DNA of 60,920 nucleotides. It comes from an uncultured Oscillospiraceae bacterium. Lineage in GTDB: Bacteria; Bacillota; Clostridia; Oscillospirales; Oscillospiraceae. The notes under the pieces are model-generated. The model did no database searches and was not told the origin of the DNA. It worked only from the letters and a program-made list of their open reading frames with translations. The translations under genes were made by a program, and so were the position numbers. The stretch lies in contig CAKTSA010000008.1 in NCBI GenBank assembly GCA_934597585.1, positions 1-60,920 on the forward strand, in the 5' to 3' direction. Shown in pieces: positions 43,699 to 51,683 of the stretch; position 1 is the first letter of the stretch; the number at the start of each line of letters is the position of its first letter.

Positions 43699-43950
43699 CT
43701 ACAGCCATTCCAATGTCAACCTGTTTACACCGAGACACACGTTTTCCGGTTGTCTGCAATCTGGCAACGGGCAGGTAAAGCAGCTAGGGCTATACGGGCA
43801 GACGCCTGGTGCAGCCTCGTGGGTGGGCGTCACCGTTCTGCGTCCGGCTCTTGGCGTCCTGTGCGGCCTGTGGCGCGTTCTGGCCGGTGTTTTGCTGGGG
43901 GATATGTCCGGGTAGTCATGCGCACGGAACAGCGTCACGGTCGCGCTCAT
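43699..43950 (-). CDS. Small Cys-rich phage-type protein (uncertain frame)
   Basis: An 83-residue frame, start at ATG 43950 behind AAGGAGG. The C-terminal part contains CPYSPSCFTCPLPDC, a paired-cysteine pattern of the kind seen in small phage-region proteins, supporting that this frame is translated. The middle is very Arg/Pro/Thr-rich, and 35 bases overlap the preceding gene in another frame; a competing 29-codon frame starts at the ATGA overlap at 43919. One of the two may be eroded. No function known. Confidence 0.4.
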   Translation of the reverse strand: MSATVTLFRAHDYPDISPSKTPARTRHRPHRTPRAGRRTVTPTHEAAPGVCPYSPSCFTCPLPDCRQPENVCLGVNRLTLEWL

Positions 43951-44071
43951 CGGCCTGTACCTCCTTCCCGAAAAGCTCACGTTCCCGCTCAGTGGTCATG
44001 GTCACGCCGACCAGAGGAATCATACCAAACGGCGTGGGGACGCAGGGATAGTATCTATCGTTCTCGTTCAT
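43916..44071 (-). CDS. 51-residue phage-type protein
   Basis: Starts MNENDRYYPCVPTPFGMIPLVGV and ends in a charged helix TTERERELFGKEVQADERDRD. Its ATG overlaps the stop of the preceding gene (ATGA, 44068-44071) and GGAGGGG precedes it, so translation coupling makes it a likely real gene. Function unknown. Confidence 0.6.
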   Translation of the reverse strand: MNENDRYYPCVPTPFGMIPLVGVTMTTERERELFGKEVQADERDRDAVPCA

Positions 44072-44523
44072 ACCGTTGCCCCTCCTGCACTTTTTGCAAT
44101 GGCCTGTAGCAGAGGAAGTGCCTGCTTATCCGGCAGAGAAAAGGCCTGGTGGATTTTACTCAAAACTTCTTCCGGCTCGTGCCAGTCTTTATACTTCGCA
44201 CCGATCGCGTCTCGCGCATCATGTACAGCCTTTGCATCCCCCGCCCGTTTGGCGGCTTCAACCAACTGCTTTACGGCTCCGGCATCGGCAATCGCCAACT
44301 TGAGCTCAAAGGTTGCGTCGCGCATGATGTCCATAATCACGGTAAGCCGATCATTGATATCTTCCCATTCACTGCTTAACTTTGGAATTTCTTGATCCCC
44401 AAAATAGTCATCCCAAAGTGTTACAAGCAACCGCTGCACACGTTCAAGATCGTCCAGCTGTGTTTCAATCGCACACGCTACGGTAAGGCGCTCGCTTGCA
44501 TTCATTTCCGGTACATAGTACAT
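44068..44523 (-). CDS. Hypothetical phage early protein
   Basis: A 151-residue all-alpha protein (MYYVPEMNASERLTVACAIETQLDDLERVQRLLVTLWDDYFGD ...). Predicted helices carry heptads and the C-terminus is small and hydrophobic. Start at 44523 has AAGGAGG; upstream in-frame codons are not needed. No family recognised. Member of the left minus-strand early operon. Confidence 0.65.
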   Translation of the reverse strand: MYYVPEMNASERLTVACAIETQLDDLERVQRLLVTLWDDYFGDQEIPKLSSEWEDINDRLTVIMDIMRDATFELKLAIADAGAVKQLVEAAKRAGDAKAVHDARDAIGAKYKDWHEPEEVLSKIHQAFSLPDKQALPLLQAIAKSAGGATV

Positions 44524-44596
44524 AAAATTTCCTCCTTGTTTTATCGGCGGGAGGCTGGTACAATAAGCATACCAACCTCCCTGTGTTGGGTGGTGG

Positions 44597-44806
44597 TCAG
44601 GCTCTCTGTGTCGTGCTTTGGTCGGCGAGGACACAGGGGGCTTTTCTCTGTGCAATCATCGTATCTATATATTCCAGCAGCTTCCGCCTTTCATCTGGCG
44701 TCAACCTCAGAACATCGGCCATTAGCGCTTCAGGCGGATAGCAGTCGCATTTCTCACCGGGGTCAAGCGTTGCCCCACAGATGGAGCAGGTGTGATAATA
44801 GGGCAT
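44597..44806 (-). CDS. Small zinc-finger-like phage protein
   Basis: A 69-residue protein: MPYYHTCSICGATLDPGEKCDCYPP carries CxxC and CxC cysteines as a likely zinc knuckle, then a helical tail LTPDERRKLLEYIDTMI. AAGGAG precedes the ATG. Function unknown; it lies in the left early operon. Confidence 0.65.
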   Translation of the reverse strand: MPYYHTCSICGATLDPGEKCDCYPPEALMADVLRLTPDERRKLLEYIDTMIAQRKAPCVLADQSTTQRA

Positions 44807-44819
44807 GGTATATCTCCTT

Positions 44820-45173
44820 TCAATATAATTCCTCGTAGAATCTCAATTCGCGGATTTTACCGCTGAAAAAATGGTTGATGTTATAGTCGCAGTTCCGGTA
44901 CTTGGTCGCAAAATGCTTGTCGATCAGAGGTGGGTAGCAAAATGGCTCAAGTTCTACGCAGGAACCGTCACAGAGCCACGGCATTGCCCGGATGATCCGC
45001 ACGATCTGGTCGGCCCGGATGGGTGGGTGCGGGTGTCCGGTGTGCTCCTCATACCTCTCAAAGTAGTACTTGAACACGCTTAGCGCATCCTCAAGACTGT
45101 ATTTCCCATCGCTGGGAAATACTCTCGCGGTGATATTGGAAAATTTGTCAAAATCGAATAACAGAAAAATCAC
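44820..45173 (-). CDS. Hypothetical phage early protein, start uncertain
   Basis: About 117 residues (FDFDKFSNITARVFPSDGKYSLEDALSVFKYYFERYEEHTGHPHPPIRADQIVRIIRAMPWLCDG). The pattern of aromatic and histidine residues suggests a compact DNA/RNA-associated fold but I cannot name it. The GTG at 45171-45173 overlaps the AAGGAG site, so the true start may be the CTG a few codons later (MLFDFDKF) or another weak codon. The open frame continues upstream through the hairpin repeats. Confidence 0.55.
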   Translation of the reverse strand: MIFLLFDFDKFSNITARVFPSDGKYSLEDALSVFKYYFERYEEHTGHPHPPIRADQIVRIIRAMPWLCDGSCVELEPFCYPPLIDKHFATKYRNCDYNINHFFSGKIRELRFYEELY

Positions 45174-45190
45174 TCCTTTCCGGAAGGTGG

Positions 45191-45267
45191 GTGTCGGCGT
45201 GTCGCCGCACCCTTTTACAAGGGTGGCGTGTCGCCACTCCCTTATATATGAGTGCGTGTGAACACAC
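45191..45267. repeat. Three consecutive small hairpins
   Basis: GTGTCGGCG-TGT-CGCCGCAC (45191-45210), GTGGCG-TGT-CGCCAC (45223-45237) and GTGTG-AA-CACAC (45256-45267), each preceded or followed by CCCTT. They sit between the left DUF6291 gene and the next gene. Confidence 0.5.
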
Positions 45268-45352
45268 ACCCTTATATATCTTCTTCATCATCTCCATCTC
45301 CTTCTTCGTCTACTTCTCTAAGCCCCCCTATAGCCCCTCTATAGAGGGGCTA

Positions 45353-45619
45353 TCATTGTCCCCACCGCTCATTAGCACCTCGCTTCCCGTTTATAACGGA
45401 TTCTTCGTAGTTTCGCATAGATTCGTCGATGTAAGGCCTCATTACGCAGAAAACGGTAAATGCTTGCGAAGATAGATCACCAGGGTTAATTTCTTCCCCG
45501 TCGAAGTATCGAAACGCAGCTTTGAGACCGGAGCCAACCTCTTCATTTGGAATTGATTCGATGGCTGCCCGCTGATGATACAGCATTTTCCACCAAGTGG
45601 CTCTTTTGGGTCTAGCCAT
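45353..45619 (-). CDS. DUF6291-type replication-associated protein, apparently truncated
   Basis: An 88-residue protein: MARPKRATWWKMLYHQRAAIESIPNEEVGSGLKAAFRYFDGEEINPGDLSSQAFTVFCVMRPYIDESMRNYEESVINGKRGANERWGQ. It corresponds to the N-terminal domain of the DUF6291 phage family, which also appears at 54845-55444. Directly after the stop (TGA then TAG) the same frame stays open for 25 codons encoding GLREVDEEGDGDDEEDI, an acidic tail typical of such proteins, so two nonsense codons may have trimmed it. A 24-bp palindrome covers the stop region. Confidence 0.65.
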   Translation of the reverse strand: MARPKRATWWKMLYHQRAAIESIPNEEVGSGLKAAFRYFDGEEINPGDLSSQAFTVFCVMRPYIDESMRNYEESVINGKRGANERWGQ

Positions 45620-45626
45620 TATTGTC

Positions 45627-45830
45627 TCAGTCCTCCTTTTCAATGATGTCCGTCACACTGACGTTCAATGCCGCAGCAAGCGCCCGCAGGGTCGGAACCT
45701 TTGCGCTGCCACCATTGCACAACCGGGATACTGTGTTCACAGATACGCCGGCCGCAGCAGCAAGCGCCTTGTAGGAATCAATCCCCTTGTCTGCCATAGC
45801 TGCCACGATCTTCTTGACACTGATTTTCAC
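45627..45830 (-). CDS. Cro-like HTH (XRE family) regulator
   Basis: A 67-residue lambda-repressor-like DNA-binding protein: GIDSYKALAAAAGVSVNTVSRLCNGGSAKVPTLRALAAALNVSVTDII, a complete five-helix HTH_3 domain. Start GTG 45830 follows AGGAGG at a rather long distance. It is transcribed away from the facing repressor at 45979, forming a classic Cro/CI pair, and is the first gene of the left early operon. Confidence 0.85.
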   Translation of the reverse strand: MKISVKKIVAAMADKGIDSYKALAAAAGVSVNTVSRLCNGGSAKVPTLRALAAALNVSVTDIIEKED

Positions 45831-45889
45831 TTTTCTCTTGCACCTCCTTATAGTGTGTGGTATGATGTGTGTAACGACTTGTCGATGCA

Positions 45890-45931
45890 ATTATATATCG
45901 ATAACTCGATGCTGTCAATCGATAAATCGAT
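45890..45931 (-). promoter_or_regulatory. Early promoter with two operator sites (left module)
   Basis: Minus-strand TTGACA (45913-45918), 17 bp, TATAAT (45890-45895). Two near-identical 14-mers, ATCGATAACTCGAT (45897-45910) and ATCGATAAATCGAT (45918-45931), cover the spacer and the -35, centred 21 bp (two helical turns) apart. They are the likely binding sites of the repressor at 45979 and/or the Cro-like protein. Confidence 0.75.
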
Positions 45932-45978
45932 ACTCCGACGTATTTTGTCGTTTCTTACAATTTTGTGGTGGTGATTTT

Positions 45979-46491
45979 GTGTTTTATGATATTTTTGCTG
46001 AACTTTGTGAAGAGATGAACGTAACGCCTGCAATGGTACGGAAGGACTTAGGAATCAGTCAATCTACAATGGCTTCATGGAAATCAAGAGGTCTTAGTCC
46101 AAGTGCAAGCACACTGATCCAAATATCAGAGTATTTCGGAACAACCCCAGCGTACCTATTGGGGAATAGGTTGGCAAGATACCCTGACTGTGCGCCATCA
46201 AAGCACAAATCAATCACCGTCAACGTCACCCCAGATGCCGAATTTGCCGAACTCCAAAAGAAATTAGATAACGATACAATCACGCAAGAGGAACTTCGGC
46301 GGTACAAAGATATTTTGATTCAGGGTATCGATAACGCACATAAATACATTTCGGGTTATAAGAAACAATTGGGAAGTCTTATGGATATGCTTACAGAAGA
46401 AGGCCAGGAAAAGGCTGTAGAGCGTGTACAGGAACTGACAGAGATTCCCAGGTATCAGCGTCTACAGAGTTCTCACGAGAACAACGAATAA
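45979..46491 (+). CDS. CI-like phage repressor (XRE family)
   Basis: A 170-residue regulator. HTH: YDIFAELCEEMNVTPAMVRKDLGISQSTMASWKSRGLSPSASTLIQISEYFGTTPAYLLG, followed by a helical C-terminal region (residues about 80-170) that lacks a recognisable S24 peptidase domain, so it would not be cleaved by RecA. A GTG start at 45979 behind GGTGGTGA aligns with the HTH. Low-GC, divergent from the Cro-like gene. It likely maintains repression of the left early promoter. Confidence 0.85.
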   Translation: MFYDIFAELCEEMNVTPAMVRKDLGISQSTMASWKSRGLSPSASTLIQISEYFGTTPAYLLGNRLARYPDCAPSKHKSITVNVTPDAEFAELQKKLDNDTITQEELRRYKDILIQGIDNAHKYISGYKKQLGSLMDMLTEEGQEKAVERVQELTEIPRYQRLQSSHENNE

Positions 46492-46525
46492 GAACATCTG
46501 CAAAGCATGAAGAAAGAGGTATAAT

Positions 46526-47389
46526 ATGTTCTACCATTTTGATGATGAAGCCAAAAACGAAGAAATGGTGACCTACAGTGAGCAAACATTTGAATCCATC
46601 AAGCATTATACAGACGATGGACAGGAGTTTTGGTATGCTCGTGAATTGAGCAAAGTGCTACAATATGCCGATTGGCGTAATTTCCAAAATGCTATTTTCA
46701 AAGCGATGGAGGCGTGCCAAAACAGCGGAAATGATATTGAGGATCATTTTGGTGAAACCACCAATATGATAAATTTAGGAAAAAGTGCAAAAAGGCGGGT
46801 CGAAGATTATGCACTTTCACGGTACGCCTGTTATCTCATTGTCATGAATGGCGATCCGAGCAAGGAAATCATAGCACTTGGACAAACCTACTTTGCGGTA
46901 AAGACCCGGCAGCAGGAGCTTGTAGAGGCCTATGAACAACTTTCCGAGGATCAGAAGCGTCTTGCTATTCGCAACGAAATGAAACGCCATAACTCCGCCC
47001 TTGCCGATGCAGCTCATGACGCTGGTGTTATTGAGCCTATCGACTATGCAATTTTTCAGAACTATGGCTACATGGGCTTGTATAACGGTCTGAAGGCCGC
47101 CGATATTCGGCAGCGCAAAGGGCTGAAAAAGGGACAGGACATTCTTGACCACATGGGAAGCACAGAGCTTGCCGCAAACCTCTTCCGTGCCACACAGACG
47201 GAAGAAAAGCTACGGAGAGATAAAGTTCGGGGGAAGCGCGCTGCAAATCAGACGCATTACGCAGTCGGCCAAAAGGTTCGCAAGACAATAGAAGAACTCG
47301 GAGGAACAATGCCAGAAGATCTTCCGACACCGGAAAAGAGTGTCAAGCAAATAGAAAGCGAACAAAAGAAAGCCCTTAAGCAGAAATAA
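46526..47389 (+). CDS. dinD: DNA-damage-inducible protein D
   Basis: A 287-residue DinD family protein. Signatures: ESIKHYTDDGQEFWYARELSKVLQYADWRNFQNAI (BRO-N-like domain), RYACYLIVMNGDPSKEIIALGQTYFAVKTRQQE, RHNSALADAAHDAGV and HMGSTELAANLFRATQTEEKL. In E. coli DinD is LexA-controlled and interferes with RecA filaments. Here it is 34 bp downstream of the repressor and probably in its transcript. No LexA-box was found at its own start. Confidence 0.92.
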   Translation: MFYHFDDEAKNEEMVTYSEQTFESIKHYTDDGQEFWYARELSKVLQYADWRNFQNAIFKAMEACQNSGNDIEDHFGETTNMINLGKSAKRRVEDYALSRYACYLIVMNGDPSKEIIALGQTYFAVKTRQQELVEAYEQLSEDQKRLAIRNEMKRHNSALADAAHDAGVIEPIDYAIFQNYGYMGLYNGLKAADIRQRKGLKKGQDILDHMGSTELAANLFRATQTEEKLRRDKVRGKRAANQTHYAVGQKVRKTIEELGGTMPEDLPTPEKSVKQIESEQKKALKQK

Positions 47390-47407
47390 CACAGAAAACG
47401 CTTTGCT

Positions 47408-47530
47408 ATGCAGGCCCACGCAGAAGCCCGTAGCGAAAGCGTGAACGGCTTCATCAACCGGGCAATCACCGAGACTATGGAGCGGGACAACGATGCTCCT
47501 GCGGCCTCTGAGGGGCAAGGAGAAGGGTAA
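47408..47530 (+). pseudogene. Remnant of a ribbon-helix-helix type gene
   Basis: Encodes MQAHAEARSESVNGFINRAITETMERD and a short acidic tail. In full-length relatives (Arc/HicB-like antitoxins or repressors) this segment follows about 15-25 residues of basic strand sequence. The upstream in-frame stretch (RKRF) runs directly into the dinD stop codon with no start, so the 5' part appears lost. It may still be translated from ATG 47408 but lacks its DNA-binding strand. Confidence 0.5.
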
Positions 47531-47577
47531 CATCGCACCCATCTCACCGTTGAAAATTCAGCAGCGATTTTTCACTG

Positions 47578-47676
47578 GTGGGGGACTGTCCAAAACTGGG
47601 CTGTCCCCCACTTGTATATTTGATAGCCCACAGCGCAACTAAGAGACCGGGACTGCACAATTCCGTGCAGTCCCGG
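47578..47676. terminator. Paired strong hairpins ending the late operon
   Basis: GTGGGGGAC / GTCCCCCAC (47578-47611) and the perfect CCGGGACTGCAC / GTGCAGTCCCGG (47647-47676). They lie between dinD (plus) and the late operon (minus) and probably act as terminators for both, though the U-runs are weak. Confidence 0.55.
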
Positions 47677-47681
47677 CTTTG

Positions 47682-47780
47682 TCATTCGTCCTCTTCCTCG
47701 TCCTCGGGACAGGCCGCATTGGCCTGCTCACCCGCAATGTCAATCAGACGGTCTTTGAGGATTTCAAAAATATTGGTCAT
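47682..47780 (-). CDS. 32-residue acidic peptide after the tape measure
   Basis: MTNIFEILKDRLIDIAGEQANA followed by CPEDEEEDE. The ATG overlaps the tape-measure stop as ATGA and AAGGATG lies upstream, so it is likely translated. In intact phages the distal tail and baseplate genes would begin here; instead the operon ends. Confidence 0.5.
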   Translation of the reverse strand: MTNIFEILKDRLIDIAGEQANAACPEDEEEDE

Positions 47781-49564
47781 CCGCTCATCCTTTCATATAA
47801 TCTCGAACTCTGTGCAATCCAGCGTCCGGCTTCACTGTTTGGTTTACCCAGCGTAAAATCTTTTCGTGCTGTTATTTTTGTGTAATCTTCAATGGCTTGG
47901 ATGTTGCCCAGCACACCGGTTGCAACAAACGCCTGCACAATGTGTCGGGCGAACTCCGGCCCCATCTCCGCAAACGCCTGAACCGCCGCCTGCTGGATGG
48001 TACTTAACGGGGCTTCTACGTTTGTCCCGCTGGTCTGGTCGCCCAGCACCGCCAAGAACTTCTTGTTAGCTGGGATCACCGCGCCCTGCGCCAGCGCGGG
48101 CACCTCAATGGGACGCAGCGCGGGCATAGCCTGTGTCTTATAGCTGCCGGAACTGACGCTGCTCACGCTGCTGGTCGCACCGCCAAAGATACCTTTGATC
48201 CACGCTACAGCATTCTTGGCCCATGCCACTACGGCCTCCCACTTACTGACCAGACCGGACAGGAGGCTTCCGACGATATCCTTACCAGCACGCACAAAAT
48301 CCACCGCCAGCTTTGCCAGCGCCTTGATGATCGCGGCAGCCAACTTCGGAACAGCTTTTGCAAGGACCGGAATGCCCTGGATCAGTCCACCGATCAGTGC
48401 ATTGATGATGTCGCCTGCCGTTTCGACGATCCTGTCAAGGTTGTCCAGCAGCGTCGCGGCGATCTCCGTGATGATCTCGATGATGGCCGGAACCATCTGC
48501 GGTACGTTTTGAGAAAGGCCCTCTGCAAACGTCAGGATCGCATCAAGGGCGCATTGGATAAGGTCAGGCAACGCATCCCCGATGCCCTGTGCAACGCCTG
48601 CAACCGCGTCCATACCAGCTTGCAGCAGGTTGGGGAGCACGTCAGAGATCAACTGCGGGATTCTCTCCGCAATGGTGGGAACCAGCTTTGCCACCAGTTC
48701 ACCGACGCCGGAAAGGATCTGTTCAATGCGGGGCATGATGTTCTCCGCAGCGGTGGAAGCGCTGTCCACCAGATTATCCACCAGTTGGCCCACATCTGCG
48801 TTTTCGTCGGCAATGCCGGTCAGAAGGTTTGTCCACGCCGATTTTGTGGCGTTGATACTACCCTGAATGGTCGTGGCCGCCTCCTTCGCCGTGGTGCCGG
48901 TGATACCCATTTCCGTTTGCACCACATGGATCGCGTCTACGATGTCAGAGAACGAGGAAATGTCATACTTGATACCAGAGAACTTTTCTGCGTCCTCAAG
49001 CAGACGCTCCATTTCCTCCTTCGTGCCGCCATACCCCAGCTTAAGGTTATCGAGCATTGTATAGTTTTGCTTTGCAAAGCCCTGATAGGCGTTCTGGATG
49101 CTCTCCATCGACGTACCCATTTTGTTGGCGTTGTCGGCCATGTCCGTGATGGCTAAGTTGGCCTTTTCTGCCGCCTGCGCCGTGTCGTTATCAAGGGACT
49201 GCAGCAGCGACGCTGAAAAAGAGGTCACGGTGTCCATGTACTCGTTTGCGGACAAGCCCGCGGTCTTATAGGCGTTTTCCGCGTAGCCCATCACGGTATC
49301 GGCGCTCTCCTTAAACAAGGTCTCCACGCCGCCCACAAGCTGCTCATATTCGGCGTATTGGGCCATTGATTCCTTCGTCAGCGCGGCAATTCCGGCGCTG
49401 GCGGCGGCAACACCCGTGGCGGCAACCTTGCCGATCTTCGCGGCCACATCCAGGCCTTTTTTCATGCCCCCGGACAGCTTGTCCCCCAGTTCGCCGATCT
49501 GCTGCGCGACCTTCGCGCTGTCAAGCGCTACGCCAATGCGGATCTCTCCGTCTCTCGATGCCAT
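47777..49564 (-). CDS. Phage tail tape measure protein
   Basis: A 595-residue protein. N-terminal TMP core: AQQIGELGDKLSGGMKKGLDVAAKIGKVAATGVAAASAGIAALTKESMAQYAEYEQLVGGVETLFKESADTV, the TP901-type tape measure pattern. Residues about 265-440 are long hydrophobic helices (IAERIPQLISDVLPNLLQAGMDAVAGVAQGIG). It sets tail length in siphophages. At 595 residues it would fit only a short tail. No tail-tip genes follow. Confidence 0.9.
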   Translation of the reverse strand: MASRDGEIRIGVALDSAKVAQQIGELGDKLSGGMKKGLDVAAKIGKVAATGVAAASAGIAALTKESMAQYAEYEQLVGGVETLFKESADTVMGYAENAYKTAGLSANEYMDTVTSFSASLLQSLDNDTAQAAEKANLAITDMADNANKMGTSMESIQNAYQGFAKQNYTMLDNLKLGYGGTKEEMERLLEDAEKFSGIKYDISSFSDIVDAIHVVQTEMGITGTTAKEAATTIQGSINATKSAWTNLLTGIADENADVGQLVDNLVDSASTAAENIMPRIEQILSGVGELVAKLVPTIAERIPQLISDVLPNLLQAGMDAVAGVAQGIGDALPDLIQCALDAILTFAEGLSQNVPQMVPAIIEIITEIAATLLDNLDRIVETAGDIINALIGGLIQGIPVLAKAVPKLAAAIIKALAKLAVDFVRAGKDIVGSLLSGLVSKWEAVVAWAKNAVAWIKGIFGGATSSVSSVSSGSYKTQAMPALRPIEVPALAQGAVIPANKKFLAVLGDQTSGTNVEAPLSTIQQAAVQAFAEMGPEFARHIVQAFVATGVLGNIQAIEDYTKITARKDFTLGKPNSEAGRWIAQSSRLYERMSG

Positions 49565-50041
49565 TTATTCACCCGCCTTTTGTGTGCCGAGCGTCTTTTG
49601 CTTATCGTACTTTTCTGTGTACTTTTTGATGCGCTCCTCGCTCTTGTTTTTCATATTTTCCTGATATTCCAGAACAAAAGGAGAAAGTTTCTCGAAAAAC
49701 TCAGAGAAAGCGTCAAGGCCAGGAACGATGTCGCCAAAGACCTTGCGGCATACCTCGTCTGCAAAAACCGTGTCCACGCGCTCTTTCATCTGCTGACAGA
49801 TCGTCAGGTTCAGATCGGCGACCGTCGAAAGCTGCGCCGCCTTATCGGTGCTGGTATCCTCCTTGACCGCCTTGATCTGTTCCGCGACCTCCTGCGCCTT
49901 ATCGGAAAGCTCCTGCATGAGCTTCAGAAAACCGCGGGTAAATGCCTGGTCACCCAGCGGCAGGCGAATCATATCGCCGTTGTCATTTACCCCAATCACC
50001 TTTGTGCCGGTGCTGATCATAATGTTCGCGTCAGTTGTCAT
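49565..50041 (-). CDS. Phage tail assembly-type protein
   Basis: A 158-residue helical protein (MTTDANIMISTGTKVIGVNDNGDMIRLPLGDQAFTRGFLKLMQELSDKAQEVAEQIKAVKEDT ...). It directly precedes the tape measure (adjacent stop and start), the position of tail assembly chaperones, and resembles DUF6673-type phage proteins. No slippery-sequence frameshift product was identified. AAGGAG at the start; an earlier in-frame ATG is disfavoured. Confidence 0.65.
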   Translation of the reverse strand: MTTDANIMISTGTKVIGVNDNGDMIRLPLGDQAFTRGFLKLMQELSDKAQEVAEQIKAVKEDTSTDKAAQLSTVADLNLTICQQMKERVDTVFADEVCRKVFGDIVPGLDAFSEFFEKLSPFVLEYQENMKNKSEERIKKYTEKYDKQKTLGTQKAGE

Positions 50042-50078
50042 AGTTGTACTCCTTATCATGTCTTTGTTTTGCGGCTCA

Positions 50079-50627
50079 TCATATCCACTCACGGATCAAG
50101 CCATTTTCCCACTCGGTATACTGTTGTTTCAGATCTACAAGATTTCGGTTGTTCCGGTAGAACTCCCTCTCGTTCTTGTCCAGCAACTTGCCATTGGCAA
50201 GCTTCTGCCGGATTCCCACAATTTGAGCAAACAGACAGTCTCCGATTTCCTGATACGCCCCGATAAACGTCCACCAGTGCAGATAATCCATCAATCGGAC
50301 TTCTTTTCCCATCACACGGTTCACCGGCGCGACGATCACGGGGAAATCTTGCTGCCAGTCCACCAGCTTTGGGCGCTTCTTGGGCTTATCTTCCAACTGC
50401 CCGCAACTGATGAACCAAAGGCACTTTGCAATAGCCCCCTCGTAGTCACAGGTGGGCATACTTTCAAAGTCAGGGTAAAATACTCCCAGCATTACCGCCG
50501 CACGCTCCTGGTCGTCCAGCTCCACATCGTTGACAGCTTCCAGAATGTCCAGGATGGCCCGGAAATCAGACCGCACCGCATACTCGTGACCGTTGATCTC
50601 AACGGTTGTGGGCAACGTGTACGTCAT
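50079..50627 (-). CDS. Bacteriophage Gp15 family protein
   Basis: A 182-residue protein with the Gp15 pattern: LPTTVEINGHEYAVRSDFRAILDILEAVNDVELDDQERAAVMLGVFYPDF, DYEGAIAKCLWFI, PKLVDWQQDFPVIVAPVNRVMGKEVRLMDYLHWWTFIGAYQEIGDC. Gp15 proteins are encoded before tape-measure genes in many Firmicute siphophages. Start ATG 50627 has AAAGGAG. Confidence 0.88.
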   Translation of the reverse strand: MTYTLPTTVEINGHEYAVRSDFRAILDILEAVNDVELDDQERAAVMLGVFYPDFESMPTCDYEGAIAKCLWFISCGQLEDKPKKRPKLVDWQQDFPVIVAPVNRVMGKEVRLMDYLHWWTFIGAYQEIGDCLFAQIVGIRQKLANGKLLDKNEREFYRNNRNLVDLKQQYTEWENGLIREWI

Positions 50628-50707
50628 TCGCTGCTCCTTTCTGCCCGCCCAAAAGCTGGGCGGGCAATCATAATCATTCTTGCTGTGCAATGTCGCCAAA
50701 ATTGGCG

Positions 50708-51133
50708 TTATTTCTTTAGTTCGCGCCTGATAGCGTTTTTGGCTACGCGCTCCCACTTTTCGAGGTTTTGAGCTTTGGACGCCTCGAACCAGTGGGATTG
50801 TGCCTGCTTGTGGAATTTCTGATAAAAGACAAGGTTTCTATCCGTCAGCACTTTTTTGGCACCCTTCTTTGCAAACGGGCTTCCCGTCTTTGGATCGACC
50901 ATCAGCTTGCCGAAGTACAGGTAACGGGCATAAGGGCCGGGGTAAATGATCTCATCCTCCACGACCCGCGCCCTGTTGCTCATACCGGCGGCGTTGCCGG
51001 AGGCCGGGACAAATGGCGCTGTGTCCTTCATCACCTGCTCGGCAAGCGTGTGCTCCGCTTTGGTGCATGATTCCACAAGCGAATCCTTTAGCGCGTCCAA
51101 GTCCTCCGTGTGAATGGTGAATTTGATGCCCAT
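50708..51133 (-). CDS. Phage minor capsid protein (Minor_capsid_2-like)
   Basis: A 141-residue head-tail joining protein: EQVMKDTAPFVPAS..., IIYPGPYARYLYFGKLMVDPKTGSPFAKKGAKKVLTDRNLVFYQKFHKQAQSHWFEASKAQNLEKW. The Gly-rich loop after VPAS differs from relatives, which usually read TGxL. In complete phages this gene follows Minor_capsid_1 and the major capsid gene; both are missing here. Start overlaps the previous stop by one base. Confidence 0.85.
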   Translation of the reverse strand: MGIKFTIHTEDLDALKDSLVESCTKAEHTLAEQVMKDTAPFVPASGNAAGMSNRARVVEDEIIYPGPYARYLYFGKLMVDPKTGSPFAKKGAKKVLTDRNLVFYQKFHKQAQSHWFEASKAQNLEKWERVAKNAIRRELKK

Positions 51134-51669
51134 TACTGTTCACCGGCCAGTTCTGCATCCAGCCGGTCAAAGGCGATCAGATCGGCGTTCAGGTAGCCCA
51201 GGCACCTGTCGATGACCCGATCCAACGCGTCCCGTTCGTTGTGGTCGCGGGTCGTGTTGGCCGTGCACATGGCCTGACGGGCGCGGGGCATGATGAGCCG
51301 CAGCGTGGTAAAATTGCCGCTGTATCGGTCAGCCAGCGCCAGCAGGTCATCGGCGGTCAAGATGTCGCTGTCCAGCAGCGTAATAGCGGCAGGAACTACG
51401 TCGTCAGGATTTGCCAGTGACCGCTTGTGGATGTCCGCTTTCAGCTCCGCGCGAAGGGCCGCACGGCCAGCGTTGAGTGTGGCGTCTGCATCGGTGGCAG
51501 CTGCAGAATAGGCCCGCTCTGCTGCCGTGCAGGCGGCTTCTGCTGCGGCCTTGTCCTCCATCGCCTGACAGGCTTTCTTGGCCTTCTGGAGCTGTGCCAG
51601 GGCCGCAGACTTCTGCTTTTTTGCGGTGTCGTAGAGCGCGGTAAGGCGCTGTTCAAAGGTGTTGTCCAT
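51133..51669 (-). CDS. Hypothetical helical phage protein
   Basis: A 178-residue protein. N-terminal two thirds are an Ala/Lys-rich coiled coil (YDTAKKQKSAALAQLQKAKKACQAMEDKAAAEAACTAAERAYSAAATDADATLNAGRAAL); the rest is polar helical. It could be a scaffold-like or assembly protein by composition alone. GAGGAGG start site; overlaps the minor capsid start. Confidence 0.6.
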   Translation of the reverse strand: MDNTFEQRLTALYDTAKKQKSAALAQLQKAKKACQAMEDKAAAEAACTAAERAYSAAATDADATLNAGRAALRAELKADIHKRSLANPDDVVPAAITLLDSDILTADDLLALADRYSGNFTTLRLIMPRARQAMCTANTTRDHNERDALDRVIDRCLGYLNADLIAFDRLDAELAGEQ

Positions 51670-51683
51670 GTTGAAAATCCTCC

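Noticed and set aside
45897..45931. Relation between the ATCGAT operators and the MITE ends (both contain TGTCAATCGAT)
   Set aside because: Only 11 bases agree, the context is a palindrome-rich switch region, and there is no inverted-repeat boundary; coincidence is more likely.
45979..46491. Self-cleaving (LexA/CI S24-type) repressor
   Set aside because: The C-terminal region is charged and helical with no Ala-Gly cleavage site or Ser/Lys dyad pattern.
46492..46525. LexA box before dinD
   Set aside because: GTTCTCACGAGAAC is an inverted repeat of the wrong polarity and lies in the repressor coding end; no CGAAC-N4-GTTCG match.
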